Shown here piece by piece: positions 45,501-57,480 of a stretch of 64,000 nt of DNA. Location of the stretch: the NCBI GenBank assembly GCA_023213395.1, contig CM041465.1, positions 10,726,001 to 10,790,000 of the forward strand. The letters are read 5' to 3'. The notes below the pieces were generated by a model, which saw nothing but the letters and a program-made list of their open reading frames with translations, was not told where the DNA came from and did not search any database. Source of the DNA: Cycas panzhihuaensis (taxonomy: Eukaryota; Cycadophyta). Positions within the stretch are counted from its first letter, which is position 1. Every line of letters starts with the position of its first letter. Both the position numbers and the translations under genes were made by a program.

Positions 45501-46137
45501 TCTCTCAGCGATCTCTTCGCCCTGCTCCGAAATGAGCCTAAACTACCATCTTAGGTTGTCCCCATTCTTCCCAACCACGGGTAGAATGGAAATTTAAGAT
45601 GGATCCTTCTTCTTCTTTCTGGTTCCTTCCACGGAACCCGCGTTCCCGTACCCTCTTGGGAACTTTTGTCGTCTTGCTTGGGCATTCCCCGATCAGGAGG
45701 ACGCTTGGGGGCATCGTCGCCCCTCTTTCCTGTTTGTCGTTTCCTTCGCATATTTCGCTATGCTCTTCCATAGACGTGTATGCCGCTCTATCCTCTAACC
45801 TCGCACCCCTCTATCGTCTCTGCTCATGATGTGTGTGTGTGCTCCTGTTAGACATATAGCCATACATGGAAGGAAACATGTGCGTCATACAATAAAATAT
45901 TCATAATATAAAATATCCACAGCATAACATTTACAACCATACAAAATAACCATACATGTCATCCACATGATACATCATACACATCATCTCACATCTAAAT
46001 GGGGTTCCAATTACCCCATGCATATATATATATACATCCAAAAATCATGTCACATCATACATCCTAGGAAGCCGGTGTCCTTGCAGGGGGGTACAATCAT
46101 ATGATCCTATATATGACCCCCTGGAGGCCCGTGCTTT
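45501..46137 (+). other. Gypsy-B spacer after integrase
   Basis: No gene. The stretch is collinear with 60942-61530 of Gypsy-A. It contains a catacat-rich part (about 45860-46010) and an inverted repeat, cagggggg (46084-46091) with ccccctg (46117-46123), conserved in Gypsy-A (61484-61525). It ends at the Copia-4 insertion (TSD gcttt 46133-46137). Confidence 0.65.
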
Positions 46138-46434
46138 TGAAAAGGGTTAATGACATAAGGTCATTACATTAGTTGATTATTTCAAAAAAGGGTCTTAAGT
46201 GAACTTTAAATTAGATCACTTAACTGAAATGCACTTTCATGTGCATTATGTGTAATTTCATTTTACCTAACTCAAATGCTCCATCTCTCAATACAAAAGT
46301 AAAGCTCAATGGAGGAGATTCATTCTTACCTCCCCATTTTGTGAGAGCTACTTTCTTTCTCTCAAGTCTCTCTTGCTCCCATGTTTGCCTTTATGTTTAG
46401 TGCATGGAGATGAAGGATAGATCCACTCTTTTCA
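46138..46434 (+). repeat. Copia-4 5' LTR (297 bp)
   Basis: tgaaaagg...ctcttttca; identical in length to 53396-53692. It contains caatacaaaag, where the 3' copy has caatataaaag, a plausible TATA box. Confidence 0.95.
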
Positions 46435-46436
46435 TG

Positions 46437-46448
46437 TGGTATCAGAGC
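46437..46448 (+). promoter_or_regulatory. Copia-4 primer binding site
   Basis: tggtatcagagc, 2 nt after the LTR; perfect initiator-methionine tRNA type site. Confidence 0.93.
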
Positions 46449-48436
46449 TTGCTTCCTTCATATTCCCCACTTGCACTTGCAATGGAGCCATCACTTCCTT
46501 CTCCCCCACAATCCATGTGGTGAAGGAGATTGTGAAAGTGAATTTAGAAATATTTTGAAGTTATTATGATAGCATATTTTGTATTGTTTGCTTTTCCTTT
46601 CTTTTGCAGGTTTGGAAGCATAATATAAGGAATTGTAAGGCCCAAGGATTCCAATCCTTTGCTGGCCATTCATGCTATCTCATTCTTCTTTTTCTTTTCC
46701 CTTTTTTGTCCATTTAATCAAGGGGAAATGTCGCCAAAAATTTTCCAAAGATTTAGAAGAATGATTGTAAGGGAGTTTTACCCATTTTTTAAAGAATTTT
46801 GAGCCATTGAAAATATCTATCATTGTATGCTCTCACCTTGCCCATATTGGGATCCCGTGATCAAAAATGATGGAAATTTCATATGGTATCATGTGTTAAT
46901 GAGATATTAGCAAGCTGAAATTTCTGCAGAAATACAATTTGATTACTGAACTTCACAGGTCTGCAAAATATTCTACAGAGATCCAATTGAAGTGATTCCA
47001 ACTGTCAAAGATGGGGCTCTGAGTCTACTTTCCAAAGGCAAAACTGGCACCTAATTTGGATGTCGTATGAGGAAGTTATTGCTGTTTTAGTGAATAGTAG
47101 TTATTTTTAGTAAGAATTCTGGAAAAATATAATTTCCTAAATTTGCGTGGTCACAAAAAACTTTCCAGAACTCATCTGGACCTGATACCACTTCTTGAAG
47201 ATGAAGCTCTGAGTCTAGTTTGCAAAATCGGCACTCCATTTCGACATCGTGGGAGAAAGTTATTGTAGATTTAGTGAAGAGTACTTTTTTTTGTATTAAC
47301 AAAAAAAAAAAAAAAAAAAGTGAAGAAAATTTCTTCCTTTTTATAAGGCTTAAAAGCCCATTGTAAAAGTGAGGAAAAACACCGGATCGAGCAATATCCG
47401 GTGTCCTCACTCACTTATTAGCATTGCATTTCAGCACTCTAAAATCACTCAAAGCAAGCACACAAAGACACTTCAAGCAAGCACTCCAAGCAAGCATTAT
47501 TTTCAGTTAAATGTACGTTTGATGCAATTCGATAATCTTTTCACTCTTCCTAAAAGGAACGCATCACGTACGCTATTTTCCGTCATCTTGTACCTATTCA
47601 CACACTCGCCAAGGTTGAGATACCTTGGTTGGCAGAATGTCGTGCCATAAAGGAGGTGTGGGTTTCAAGTTGGGACTAGACTAAACCAGAATATTGGTGA
47701 GGTTTGGTTAGCCATACCATCGTGCCTCAATCAGGGATCATCCTGATAACCAACCGGGAAAACTGAAACTTTAATACAAGATTAAAATATACCCAATCTA
47801 ATATCCATCATAGCCATGGGTATGCATGTACCACTCTTTAGAGGATGTATATAGCTGCTCATTGGTGAACTGGGTGAGGATTGGGAGTACCGGTCTGCTA
47901 GACTTGGATTTCATCACCAAGCACGATTATGTATCACGGGTGAAGGCCAAATTAATTCTACTAGAAGCCTAGGCATCCCTTCAACAACCTTAACTACATG
48001 TTGGACACAAGTTAGAGGTTATTGGGTTGATTACGCATCCTACATTCAAGTTTCAAATTGTGTAAACCCAATGATGTCAACTTCTACATTGGCCTACAAT
48101 CTTGTATATTGATCACTTACTTATTTGTAAAAAGTGATCCATAGTGTAATCACAATCATAGTGCTTCTCATATTCTTGTCACAGTTAATATTTGCCACAA
48201 GTGTTAGTGGCCAATTTTTATCATAGTGCTTCTCATATTCTCACACAAAGTTAATATTTGTCACAAGTGTTGGTGACTTTTCTCTAAGTTGCTCCCTTCA
48301 TCTTTGAGCAACCATTCTCACTTCTTCTTCCTTCTTCTACACTACTTCATTACATTTCCCATTTGTAAATAGTGATCACATGTATTGCCATCACTTTTAT
48401 AGTCCCTTGTTCATTTCTTCCTTCTAAAAAGACACA
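46449..48436 (+). other. Copia-4 leader with internal duplications
   Basis: No gene. A module containing gctctgagtcta, ggcac, a cgt-tg-gg variant and gttattg is present twice (about 46995-47100 and 47175-47285). A 65-bp unit with catagtgcttctcatattct and cacaagtgtt occurs twice (about 48155-48275). A run of 19 A lies at 47301-47319. Confidence 0.7.
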
Positions 48437-49440
48437 ATGTCTTCACAGCTCAAGCAAAATGTGCACTACATTCTAAAAGGGAAAGAAAATTGGGACATGT
48501 GGTTCACTGGTATCAGAAATGCTACAAAGTATGAAGGTCTATGGAGAGATCACTTACAACCTACACCACCTATTGCAATTTATAACTACCACAATCGCTT
48601 CAGCAGGAGGTGCTCCAACTACTCCCATCAAGTCGTAGCTAAACGCCAATGGGAACTTGATGATGATAAAACTGCGTGGATATCGCTTGTCACCGATTAT
48701 TCCCTCGCATAATCTCATTAATGAAGTCGTACATGATACAAAGATGGAAAGTTCTTGAAGTTCTTAAGAAGAACTTTGACACTAAATCAGACTTAGAATT
48801 TGTTCACTTAGTGCTGAAGATGAACAAATTGAAAATGCAGAAAGGACATGCAAGTGAGACAATCAATCTCCTTCGTCCAATCAAGCAAGCCATTGATAAA
48901 GATTTTAAAACTTAATGCATTACATGGGCTTTCTTGATCCAGTCATGTCTCCATATCCTAGATTATAAAAATATATTGGGGAGTCTTCAATCCAGTGGAA
49001 CTTTGAAGACCCTAAACTTTGAGGATCTTGCTGATAAGTTCATTGAATTTGATAAGACCTTTGATACCAACTTTGCCACTACATCAGATCCAATCGATGC
49101 TACTTTTGAAGTGGAAGAAGATCTTTGTTACACCAAAAATCAAGGTCAATACTCTCGTAGAGGTGGTAATTCCCATGGAAGAGGAAGAGGTAGACAATAA
49201 GGACAATGTCCTCTTAGTCAACAGGCTCCTCAATTCCAACAAAAATAGTCTCAAGGCCAAGGCCAAAATAATCAACCTGGACCTAGATCCAGTAATCAGA
49301 GACAATCCAGCCAACCTAATACTTGGACTAGAAATCAAACAATCGTGTGCCAAAGGTGTAATAGAAGAGGACATTATGCCAAAATTACGTAATCGCCACC
49401 AACAAACTACCAAGTTATCAATAGCGCGATGGTGCACATA
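48437..49440 (+). pseudogene. Copia-4 gag
   Basis: It starts at ATG 48437 (MSSQLKQNVHYILKGKENWDMWF) and shows the usual Copia gag arrangement, with KGKENWDMWF as the W-containing start, LKKNFDTKSD and LKMNKLKMQKGHASETINL (48676-48915), then a Gly/Arg-rich stretch near 49160-49195. A zinc knuckle CQRCNRRGHYAKIT (about 49340-49390) has Thr where the last Cys should be. There are frameshifts at about 48710, 48915 and 49200. Confidence 0.83.
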
Positions 49441-49586
49441 ATGTTGATAATACTTCTTTTGAAGATGCTTTTGGTGGAACGCAATTTGCTCATGCACACC
49501 TTCAAAGAATTGGGACCACTTCATCAAATGTTGTTGATAGATCCACTAAGTATATTGAGGCTCTTTGTGGCTTTGCTTATTCACTT

Positions 49587-51000
49587 TTGCCTTCACCACT
49601 TGGAGTTGCAAATAGTGCTACCTCAAATACTTCATCGTGGATCATGGATACTGGAGCAACACAACACATGACTTGTCATCGCCAGTTCTTTCAAGATTTT
49701 GACTCTAAAGTTTGTGGTGTTGTACACATGGTCGACAAATCATCTCACCAAATCAAGGACTTGGAACTATTTGCCCGAAACTCCTGTGCCTTCCAGATTT
49801 TACACTTGTTGATGTTTTATATATTCCTCGCTCTAAAGCGTAATCTACTCTCCCCGTCCACCCTTGTCTCTCATGGATTTGATCCGAGTGTAATCGCAAA
49901 CAATTAAACTCTCTCGTGTCATTCACCCTCCTTCAAATGCCGTGGTTATGACCTAATTTTGATGGTAAACTTTTTCGCCTAACCGGCTCACCATCCTCTA
50001 AAGCCCACTATGTTGATGATGAATTTATTTTACCACAACCCCGACTCTCAAAATTGTCCCAAGCAAATTTCTATGGCATGCTCAGATGGGCCATATCAAA
50101 ATTGATCGCTTAAGAGAACTACAAGACACTCTTCCCGGTTTGCCTAAGTTCCCTCTAAGCCCTTTAAATGTGAAGCATGTATTATTGCTAAATCTCAAAG
50201 ACAACCATTTCCTCGTAGTCGTTGGAAATCTAGCCAACCTTCGCTTTTGTACACTCGTATATATGTGGTCCTATTCACATCCCTTCTATCAAATGTATGG
50301 TACTATATTACTTTCATTGATGATTTTACCAAGAAAGTATGGGTTGCTTTTCTTGCAAAGAAAGATGAAGCTTTTTCTATGTTTCAAGCTTTCAAGGCCC
50401 GCGTGGAAAATGAATCTAGATTCAAGATCAAAATACTCGTGGATCGATAATGGTGGCGAGTACACATCCAATGAGTTTGAATCGTACCTACGTCAACATG
50501 GAATTAAGCATCAAACCACTGTTGTAGGTACACCCCAACAAAATGGAGTTGCCGAGCGCATGAACAGGACCATCATGAATATGGCTCATGCTATGCTGGT
50601 ATATAAGAATGTCCCTATCTATCTTGGGCTGAGGCTATCTGGACTGTATTGCATCAACACCGTTAGTCCCTCCAAGCTTCTACTCTCCACATGAAATGTG
50701 GTATGGACAAACCCCTATCTCCCACTTGTAATTTTTGGCTCTACGTATTATGCTCATATTTTGCAGAAACATAGAAATAAGCTCCAAGATAGAGCCATCA
50801 AAGGCATCTTTGCTCTGATACCCTATGGACAAAAAGGGATACAAGGTTTTTATACCTTCAGAGTGCAAAATCATCATCACTAGAGATGTTATCTTTGCAA
50901 AGACTGAAGATCAATTACTCAGACTTGACTCCAAGATGCCTTCATACCGATTTAATGATGCTACTGAATTTGATGTCCAGATTCCAAAATTTAAGGGGGG
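49587..51000 (+). pseudogene. Copia-4 protease and integrase
   Basis: The protease is WIMDTGATQHMTCH (about 49638-49680), with the DTG triad intact. The pre-integrase region starts LWHAQMGHI (about 50073). The integrase core has YYITFIDDFTKKVWVAF (about 50302-50355; its first acidic block is degraded upstream) and GGEYTSNEFESYLRQHGI (about 50453-50510, the preceding Asp-Asn disrupted by a shift), then GTPQQNGVAERMNRT (about 50530-50570) with the catalytic Glu. The end block VFIPSECKIIITRDVIF (about 50845) is typical of the Copia integrase tail. Confidence 0.87.
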
Positions 51001-51399
51001 AGATGTCAATCAGCTTGCTTAAAATCTTGAATCGACTAATAGAGCCTCTGAGGATACAAGTCGTGACTCCAATCCAATGTGTACACATCCAAAGACCATC
51101 ATTTGTGAATAGCCAAGTTGACAAAGGCAAATCCATAGCGTAAGGATCATCTTCTCCAACATCCGTGGTCGGCCCATCTTCTCCAAAGATCGCCAACTTC
51201 CTCCGTACAAATATTTCACATGATCCTTTCGTGATCAAAACGAAGATCAAGAAGTTGTGGAAATGAAAACCTCATTCCCAACTCGAGAGTTTTCGTGAAG
51301 CCTACCACCACACAAGGACATGCGACTGTGATGAGGTAGGCAAACTGCACTAGAAGTGCCCATAGAGCAAGGATGCATGAATCACTTTCCGCTGAGCTT

Positions 51400-52925
51400 G
51401 AACTAGCGTAATAGCATCTTGCTCTTAATGAAGAGCCCCTAACGTATCAAGAAGTTGTAAAGCATGCCTTTTGGAGAAATGCCATGAACAAAGAGTATCA
51501 ATCTCTTTATTAAGAACAAGACATGGGAGCTTGTTGATCTACCATTTGGAAGAAAGGTAGTTCAAAATAAATGGGTGTTCAAAAACAAGTATAGATCAGA
51601 TGGCACCCTAGAAAAACACAAGGCAAGGTTGGTAGCAAAAGGATTCACGCAAAGGGAAGGTATTGACTACACTGAAATCTTTGCTCCTATAACCAAGTGG
51701 CCTACAATCAGAACTCTTATAGCCTTGGCTACTCAACAGGGTTGGAAAATCCACCAACTTGATGTTAAGACCACATTTCTCAATGGGGACCTTAAAGAAG
51801 AAATTTACATGGCTCACCCGTAGGATACTTGGATTGACGTCAGAAGCATAAAGTTTGTAGGCTCAAAAAGTCCTTGTACGGCCTAAAGCAAGCCCCTCGT
51901 GCTTGGTTTACCAAGTTGTCTGAAAGAATGAGGCAACTTAGATATGAGGTTTGTGACTATCAAGATATTGATGCAATATTATTCATCAAGCGCCAAAATG
52001 ATAAAGTCACTTACCTCTTAATCTTTGTGGATGACATGCTCATAACGGAATAGTGAACAAGTAATCACCACGGTGAAGAAGGACCTTGCTAAAACTTTTG
52101 AATTGTCTGACCTCAAGTTGATGAAATATTACTTGGGAATTGAAGTAACTCAAAAGGATGGCAAAATTTTCCCTCCCAAGAAAAATATATCAACGATCTT
52201 CCCGACAAAGTTTCAGTTGGAAGGTGCTCGACTAGTGGATACACCTATGGAGCCTAATATTAAGCTCTCAGTCGATGGTGACAATAGGGAGGCAGATGCA
52301 ACACTCTACAGGCAACTTGTAGGTAGTCTCATCTATACTACCAACACAAGGCCAGATATTGCACACTCTATCCAAGATTCTTGCAAGATTCATGACAAAT
52401 CCTAAGCGTAATCATTGCAAGTCGCACACGAGTGTTGAGGTACCTAAAGACGACTAGCAAATATGGTCTCATTGTATGAACCCAATGCGTAATTTAAACT
52501 TTATGCATACATGCACTCGACTTTGGCCGGAGATAAAGACACACGAAGATCTACGCCCTGGCACGTAACATTTCTTGGAACAAGACCAATATCATGGAGA
52601 TCCGCATTGAGAAGATAGTTGCACTCAATCTTGAAGTCGAGTACATCACGCTTCTCGCATAAGGAAGGAGGTGATATGGCTTAGAAAATTATTGAATACA
52701 TTAAATGCCACCCAAACAAGTTCTACTAGCTTACATGTAGATAATCAATCTACAATCCGTATGGCTAGAAATCCTATATTTCATGATCGTATCAAACATA
52801 TAAGTACAAAAGTCCACAGGATTAGAGAACTAGTTCATGATGGCATAATTCAATTGAGTACCGCCCACAGCGCATCAAGTGGGTCGATATCTTCACCAAA
52901 CCACAAGAGGGTGAAGTTTGAATAG
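51400..52925 (+). pseudogene. Copia-4 reverse transcriptase and RNase H
   Basis: RT blocks: WELVDLPFGRK and NKWVFKNKYRSDGTLEKHKARLVAKGF (about 51525-51645), EIFAPITKWPTIRTLIALA (about 51675), HQLDVKTTFLNGDLKEEIYM (about 51752-51810), LIFVDDMLIT (about 52020-52050, both catalytic Asp kept), LMKYYLGIEV (about 52120), LYRQLVGSLIYTTNTRPDI (about 52305). RNase H: LHVDNQSTIRMARNP (about 52731-52775) and HDGIIQLS. Several stops and shifts lie between the blocks. Confidence 0.9.
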
Positions 52926-53395
52926 TTCTGAAAGCAACTCTACCTTTAGGGCCTCCATCTCGATCGATTGAAGGAGATGACAATAGGACCAACATACTGT
53001 CTCCTTCATGAAAACCCCTTGTGGGCGCGAAAGGACAAGAGTAAGTCTCTACTCTATCCCATTCGTGAAAACCCCATGTGGGTGCGAAAGGATAAGGGTC
53101 GTATCATTTGGAAAATCGAAACTGTGGAAAACCTCGAAAGGGCATGGGGATGACCAAATGGTATATGGAGACTTAGTAGATTTCATACAAAATTTATTGT
53201 ACCGATTGGCTATCCGACTACATTTAAAGAGTCGCTAAGCCAAAGTTAGTAGATTAGAAAATTTGTGGGTTTTCTTCCCCATGAGGGTTTCCCACAAAAG
53301 TATCATACTAGTTTGCTTTGTAAGAGGCTCAAATGAAGGCCTCATAGGATAGAATAAAATAGAATGAAATGACCTTCTACCATTAAGGGGGGGAT
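52926..53395 (+). other. Copia-4 3' untranslated region and PPT
   Basis: A unit gaaaacccc-tgtggg-gcgaaagga is present twice (about 53008-53035 and 53068-53095), with a partly inverted echo, gggttttcttccccatgagg, at about 53267-53287. The PPT is aaggggggga (53385-53394), directly before the 3' LTR. Confidence 0.75.
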
Positions 53396-53692
53396 TGAAA
53401 AAGGTTAATGACATAAGGTCATTACATTAGTTGATTATTTTGAAAAAGGGTCTTAAGTGAACTTTAAATTAGATCACTTAAGTGAAATGCACTTTCATGT
53501 GCATTATGTGTAATTTCATTTCACCTAACTCAAATGCTTCCTCTCTCAATATAAAAGTAAAGCTCAATGGAGGAGATTCATTCTTACCTCCCCATTTTGT
53601 GAGAGCTACTTTCTTTCTCTCAAGTCTCTCTTGCTCCCATGTTTGCCTTTGTGTTTAGTGCATGGAGATGAAGGATAGATCCACTCTTTTCA
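53396..53692 (+). repeat. Copia-4 3' LTR (297 bp)
   Basis: tgaaaaag...ctcttttca, followed by the TSD gcttt (53693-53697). Confidence 0.95.
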
Positions 53693-53726
53693 GCTTTCCC
53701 CTGTCAAAACCATATGTACATATCCT

Positions 53727-54015
53727 ACTACTGCGGCCCTGCTCCTGGGGTGCCATCTCCTGGTCTCTGTGATCTCTCTCCTGGGGACCACATGCCTCTG
53801 AAGCTCCTCCTGGGCCTCTGCGAGCTGCCTGCCTCGCTCTCCTTATCTCGCGACTGCTCCTGGTCGCTGCCGCTGTGGGTATGTGTCCCGCTCACCGACT
53901 CGATACCATCTGCGACTATCACCGGTCGATCCGCCCGGATACGATCCCGTTCTCCCTGGAGTGCCTCCTCTGTCCCCCTGAGACGCTCTATGAGCACTGC
54001 TTGGACTCGTTTCCG
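53727..54015 (-). pseudogene. Gypsy-B remnant of the antisense gene
   Basis: On the minus strand an open frame ends in TAG at about 53725. Its C-terminal part (RPRRSFRGMWSPGERSQRPG) agrees residue by residue with the Gypsy-A antisense protein (RPRRSLRGMWSLGEGSHRPG). Upstream, VLIERLRGTEEALQGERD is a coiled-coil-like match to the LEERLRGMEERL stretch of Gypsy-A. At about 54015 the similarity stops; exon 1, the intron and most of exon 2 are deleted and the archaeal-type RNase H region follows. No function is known. Confidence 0.65.
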
Positions 54016-54089
54016 CGGTGACGAAAAGGATTGCTTGCTTTTGAGTGTTGCTTTCATCACCCATCGACTGCTTGGATTTTGTGTCACCT

Positions 54090-54512
54090 ATGTCCATCTA
54101 CAGCTTTACTGATGGTGGAAGCCGCAGTAATCTTGCACCTTCTACCACAGCATGGATTCTATGCAGCCCTTCTGGACATGATCTCCTCTGCTCTGGGATC
54201 TTCCTCCTAGAGGCTACCAACAATGAAGCTGAATATACAGTTGTTATTGAAGCCCTTACTGATGCTCTCCATTTCCATCATGGATCCATCGTTATGCTTT
54301 GCGACTCTCAAGTTGTGGTGTCTCATCCCACCTGGGTTTACCAGGTGCGATGCCCTCGCTTGAGGACTCTTGCTTCTGCCACCATATCTCTCCTGGCCCG
54401 TTTTTCTTCTGTCGATATCCAGCATATCCCTCAGGCTCTCAACGCTGAGGCAGATAGTCTCGTTCGCATCATCCTTGAGCGCCGCCTTCCTCTCCTTACT
54501 TACCATCCCTGA
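54090..54512 (+). CDS. Gypsy-B second RNase H (archaeal/plant type, aRNH)
   Basis: An open frame from ATG 54090 with SFTDGGSRSN (catalytic Asp), LLEATNNEAEYTVVIEAL (Glu), VMLCDSQVVV (Asp) and HIPQALNAEADSLVR (final Asp), the DEDD order and the NNxAEY signature of the RVT_3 / archaeal-type RNase H. Tat retrotransposons are known to have gained such a second RNase H; here it lies downstream of integrase. It probably removes the RNA strand during reverse transcription. It is the only clearly intact catalytic domain in Gypsy-B. The ATG is my choice; the frame is open upstream to 54045, and it could be made as a fusion or from a spliced RNA. Confidence 0.82.
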   Translation: MSIYSFTDGGSRSNLAPSTTAWILCSPSGHDLLCSGIFLLEATNNEAEYTVVIEALTDALHFHHGSIVMLCDSQVVVSHPTWVYQVRCPRLRTLASATISLLARFSSVDIQHIPQALNAEADSLVRIILERRLPLLTYHP

Positions 54513-54913
54513 GGCTTGTCTGGCCCCCTGTCGCCCAAGCCCCAGGTCATCTCACTTTGCTTTGCAATCTGTTCGCACCTCTGAAACCTGGTTACTAATG
54601 AGGTAAAACTATGGTACCCACTCTTTGCTCTTTCACTTGATTATGCATGCTCTTCTGCATGTTTTGTGGTGGGGGTAGCCCCCTCACCTTTCTCGCTTTC
54701 AATCGGTTCCTGTGTGGCTCATAGGCAGCCCCTATGTTGTCTCCACCGCCGCCAGATCCACGCTGCTCGCCATGACACTCACTGGCACCCTTGCCTACTG
54801 TTATGATCTTGATTAATATATCTATATACACATGTGCTACTGACAGTTGTGTTTCCAGCATTCGCCATCACACTAGGCTTCCAAGTGGCGAGGCTCTACT
54901 GCCAAGGGCGCAG
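54513..54913 (+). other. Gypsy-B 3' untranslated region and PPT
   Basis: No gene. It is collinear with 63501-63918 of Gypsy-A, including ttttgtggtggggg (about 54660) and atgatcttgattaatatatct. The PPT region is ccaagggcgcag, just before the LTR at 54914. Confidence 0.7.
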
Positions 54914-57480
54914 TGTTTCCTGGCTTCCGGGAATGGATACGGAATCACCAACTCAGGTAAGTGCAGGTATGTTTCTCGCATTGTCACCGCTTTCATTTGA
55001 TGAGTATTTGCTTGCATGTCTGCATGTGTGTGGATTCGTGGGCAACTTTGTCGTCATTCACACTTATTTTGGCCTATGACGACCATAGCAGGGGCACACT
55101 CCCAGCGAGTGTGGCACCCTGGTGGCTATTTCACTTCCTGCATCTACCCTCCTCACTTCTGGATCCACTTGGTTTGCACCACCTCTGCCCGTGTGATGAC
55201 CCATCACCTTTTGGTCGACTTGCCACTCTATTCGAGCCCTACTTTTGCTCCGTTGGACACGTTTTATGGCTCGTTTGCCCCTGGGTAGGTGTCTCAGCCC
55301 CCCATTGGCCCTTCTTGTCATCCGCCTCACCCCGGGCCGGCCGGGCCCATTTTACCTCTAGGTTCTGCACCACCGAATTTCTGCATCGCTGAATATTCGC
55401 AGATCATGGACTTTGCAGAAAGATTTAATCGCCATAATTTATTTTTTAAAATCTGCCATGGCAATTTCGCATTTATTGCAAAACTGCCACGTGGCTTGCA
55501 ACTTAATTCTCTCCCAGCCACGCCCTAATCGCTTGTTTTAGGGTTTGGTCTGAGTACTTAAGCCTTTTTTGACTCATTTTTTAGGATTCTTTTACTCACT
55601 TTTGGATTGCTCTTCAAGGAAACAACATTACGCCTCCGCTCTTCCCCTGCTTTGTCGCTATTATCGGACCTCATCCTCCTATAGTGCCCAGCTCTCCTTT
55701 GGTGTGGCTAGGACATTCTCCCAGCCCCTCATGCACCTTGGAGAGGGCCCCTTGGAGTGGTTCTAGTAGATCATTACCTGTGCAACCGCAGTGCTTCAGT
55801 GTGTGTGTGTTTCCCTTCACACCTACTTAGTAGGCTCTCAAACCTGCTATACTTCAGATCTGGGCTAATTCCTCAGCCCCTCTTCGCTGCTCATTGTCTG
55901 AGGCAAGTCTCTTGCCTCCTGCACTTAGGTATCTTTTGATTTGCATTATTTTCTTTGTGATATTAATGCTCCAACTTGCTTGCTCCTTGCTTGTGATTGT
56001 GAGTTTGTTTCCCTTCCTTTAGGTAGGCTGTTCCACCATTGTTTTGTGCCTCTTGCCTGCGTTTGCTATTTAAGGCAGTGGTGTTGAGGGTTGGCATAGG
56101 CTTTAGGAAGGAGCTAGGTGGATTTCGTACCACCTTCCACACTCCCTAAGTGGCTCTAAGCCCTCCAAAGCCTCCCTCTCGCCCCGTGCTGCCCTTGGCA
56201 TGCAAGCAAGGGTTTGTAGGTCTCTGTCGCCAAACCAAATACTGCCATGAGTTGCAGCGCTGATTTGAGGACCTTTATTCAGGTTTGGGCAACTTACATA
56301 AGTCCCAACCGCTAGTCTTTGCCTATCCTTCTTCCCAGCTGCCCGGCTTGCTCTTCATAGCATCCTGGTTCACCGTAGGTTTCCCTTGGCCCCTCTTTGC
56401 CTCTTTGTTGCCGTTTCCAGCCCTTGCTCTTGGCCTTTCCCTCGCTACCTTGTGGCTCTTGGGGGGAGGTTAGGGCATCATTTGCGGGAGGTGGGCCACT
56501 CTAAGGCTTACCGATCATTTGCTTCTGCTTTGGTTATTCTCTTTTGTGTACTTTCATTGCTGGATTGATGCTAACGCATGGGTATTTAGATTCACATTTA
56601 TACTATTTAGACATATGTTGTTAGAATCTTGTATTGCATGTTAGTATCTTTCCTTCAGAAAGGGAGAGATTGCCATTGGTTGTAGGTACTTAAGGAGCGT
56701 GGAGGATATCGTCCGTTAGTCCCGTGGCTGGTAAGTACCCTTGCATACATTGTACTTTCATATTTCCTCGTTTATTAGCTTTCACTTCTTTCCTTTCTTT
56801 GGCATCGCATTTGTTCTTTTCGGGGAATTTAAGGAAGCCCCCTTTCAATCCGCCGCAACATCCCATGTCCAACGCGCCGTGTGGAATAACTTGGTGCCCT
56901 TCGAGAAGGCCTTCGTCACGCACGCCCTCGGTCCAGGTGCACGTCTTGCTCTACCTTACTACATTTTTTCCTTTTGGTTTCTTCTTAGTAATTAATGCAT
57001 TGAAGAGTAAAAGGGAAATTTGGTTTTGTATTTGGTTATGTTTCGTTTGTTCATTACACGCATATTTGCTACCTATAGGAAAGGTCGTAGGAACCCCCCT
57101 CCTCTACCTTTCCTCTTCTCCTTTTAGCCGCACAAGTTCTTCGCCTCCCGCGTCGCTTGTGTCTCCGGTTAGCTTGATTAGGCACACTCCTGACCTATTC
57201 TCCTTAGATCTTCTCCTTCCCCTTCCGGCCACCCAAGGGTGGGAGGGTCCTATCCCTAGGTCAACCCAGGTTTGCCCTGCGCATCTTCACCCTTTGTTCG
57301 AAGTGGTGGAGGATCACTTGTTTGTAGCCATACTCCATTGCAGATCCTGAACTCGCGCTCTGGCGCATGGGGCGCTCTGCGTGGTAACTATTTTTTCTCA
57401 TAGGTTCCACCTTCAGTTATATCACCACTCACTCTCACCACACCTATCAGTTAGGTAGTTATCCCGTAGATGCGCGTCCA
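54914..57480 (+). repeat. Gypsy-B 3' LTR (2567 bp)
   Basis: It starts tgtttcctgg and ends cgcgtcca, followed by gtac. Splice-like sites at 54956/54957 and around the 45-nt segment 56686-56730 match those in the 5' LTR. Confidence 0.93.

Larger units (their letters stand above)
46138..53692 (+). mobile_element. Copia-4: complete Ty1/copia element
   Basis: A 7555-bp plus-strand element with 297-bp LTRs (46138-46434, 53396-53692), PBS, a 2-kb leader, gag, protease, integrase, RT, RNase H, 3' UTR and PPT, flanked by gcttt (46133-46137, 53693-53697). The two LTRs differ by about nine substitutions by eye (near 3 percent), so it is younger than the 14586 element. It is unrelated in LTR sequence to Copia-1/2/3. 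All coding domains carry stops or shifts. Confidence 0.95.
36111..57480 (+). mobile_element. Gypsy-B: Tat-like Ty3/gypsy element, host of Copia-4
   Basis: A 21370-bp span including Copia-4, about 13.8 kb without it. LTRs are 36111-38681 and 54914-57480. The order is PBS, gag (38848-41160), protease (about 41600-41915), acidic linker and RT (41946-43790), RNase H (43800-44100), integrase (44354-45500), spacer, Copia-4, antisense gene remnant (53727-54015), archaeal-type RNase H (54090-54512), PPT, LTR. It is better preserved than Gypsy-A but dead, since the RT active site reads FMNDM. Protein similarity to Gypsy-A is high throughout, so a family member inserted into another. Confidence 0.93.
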
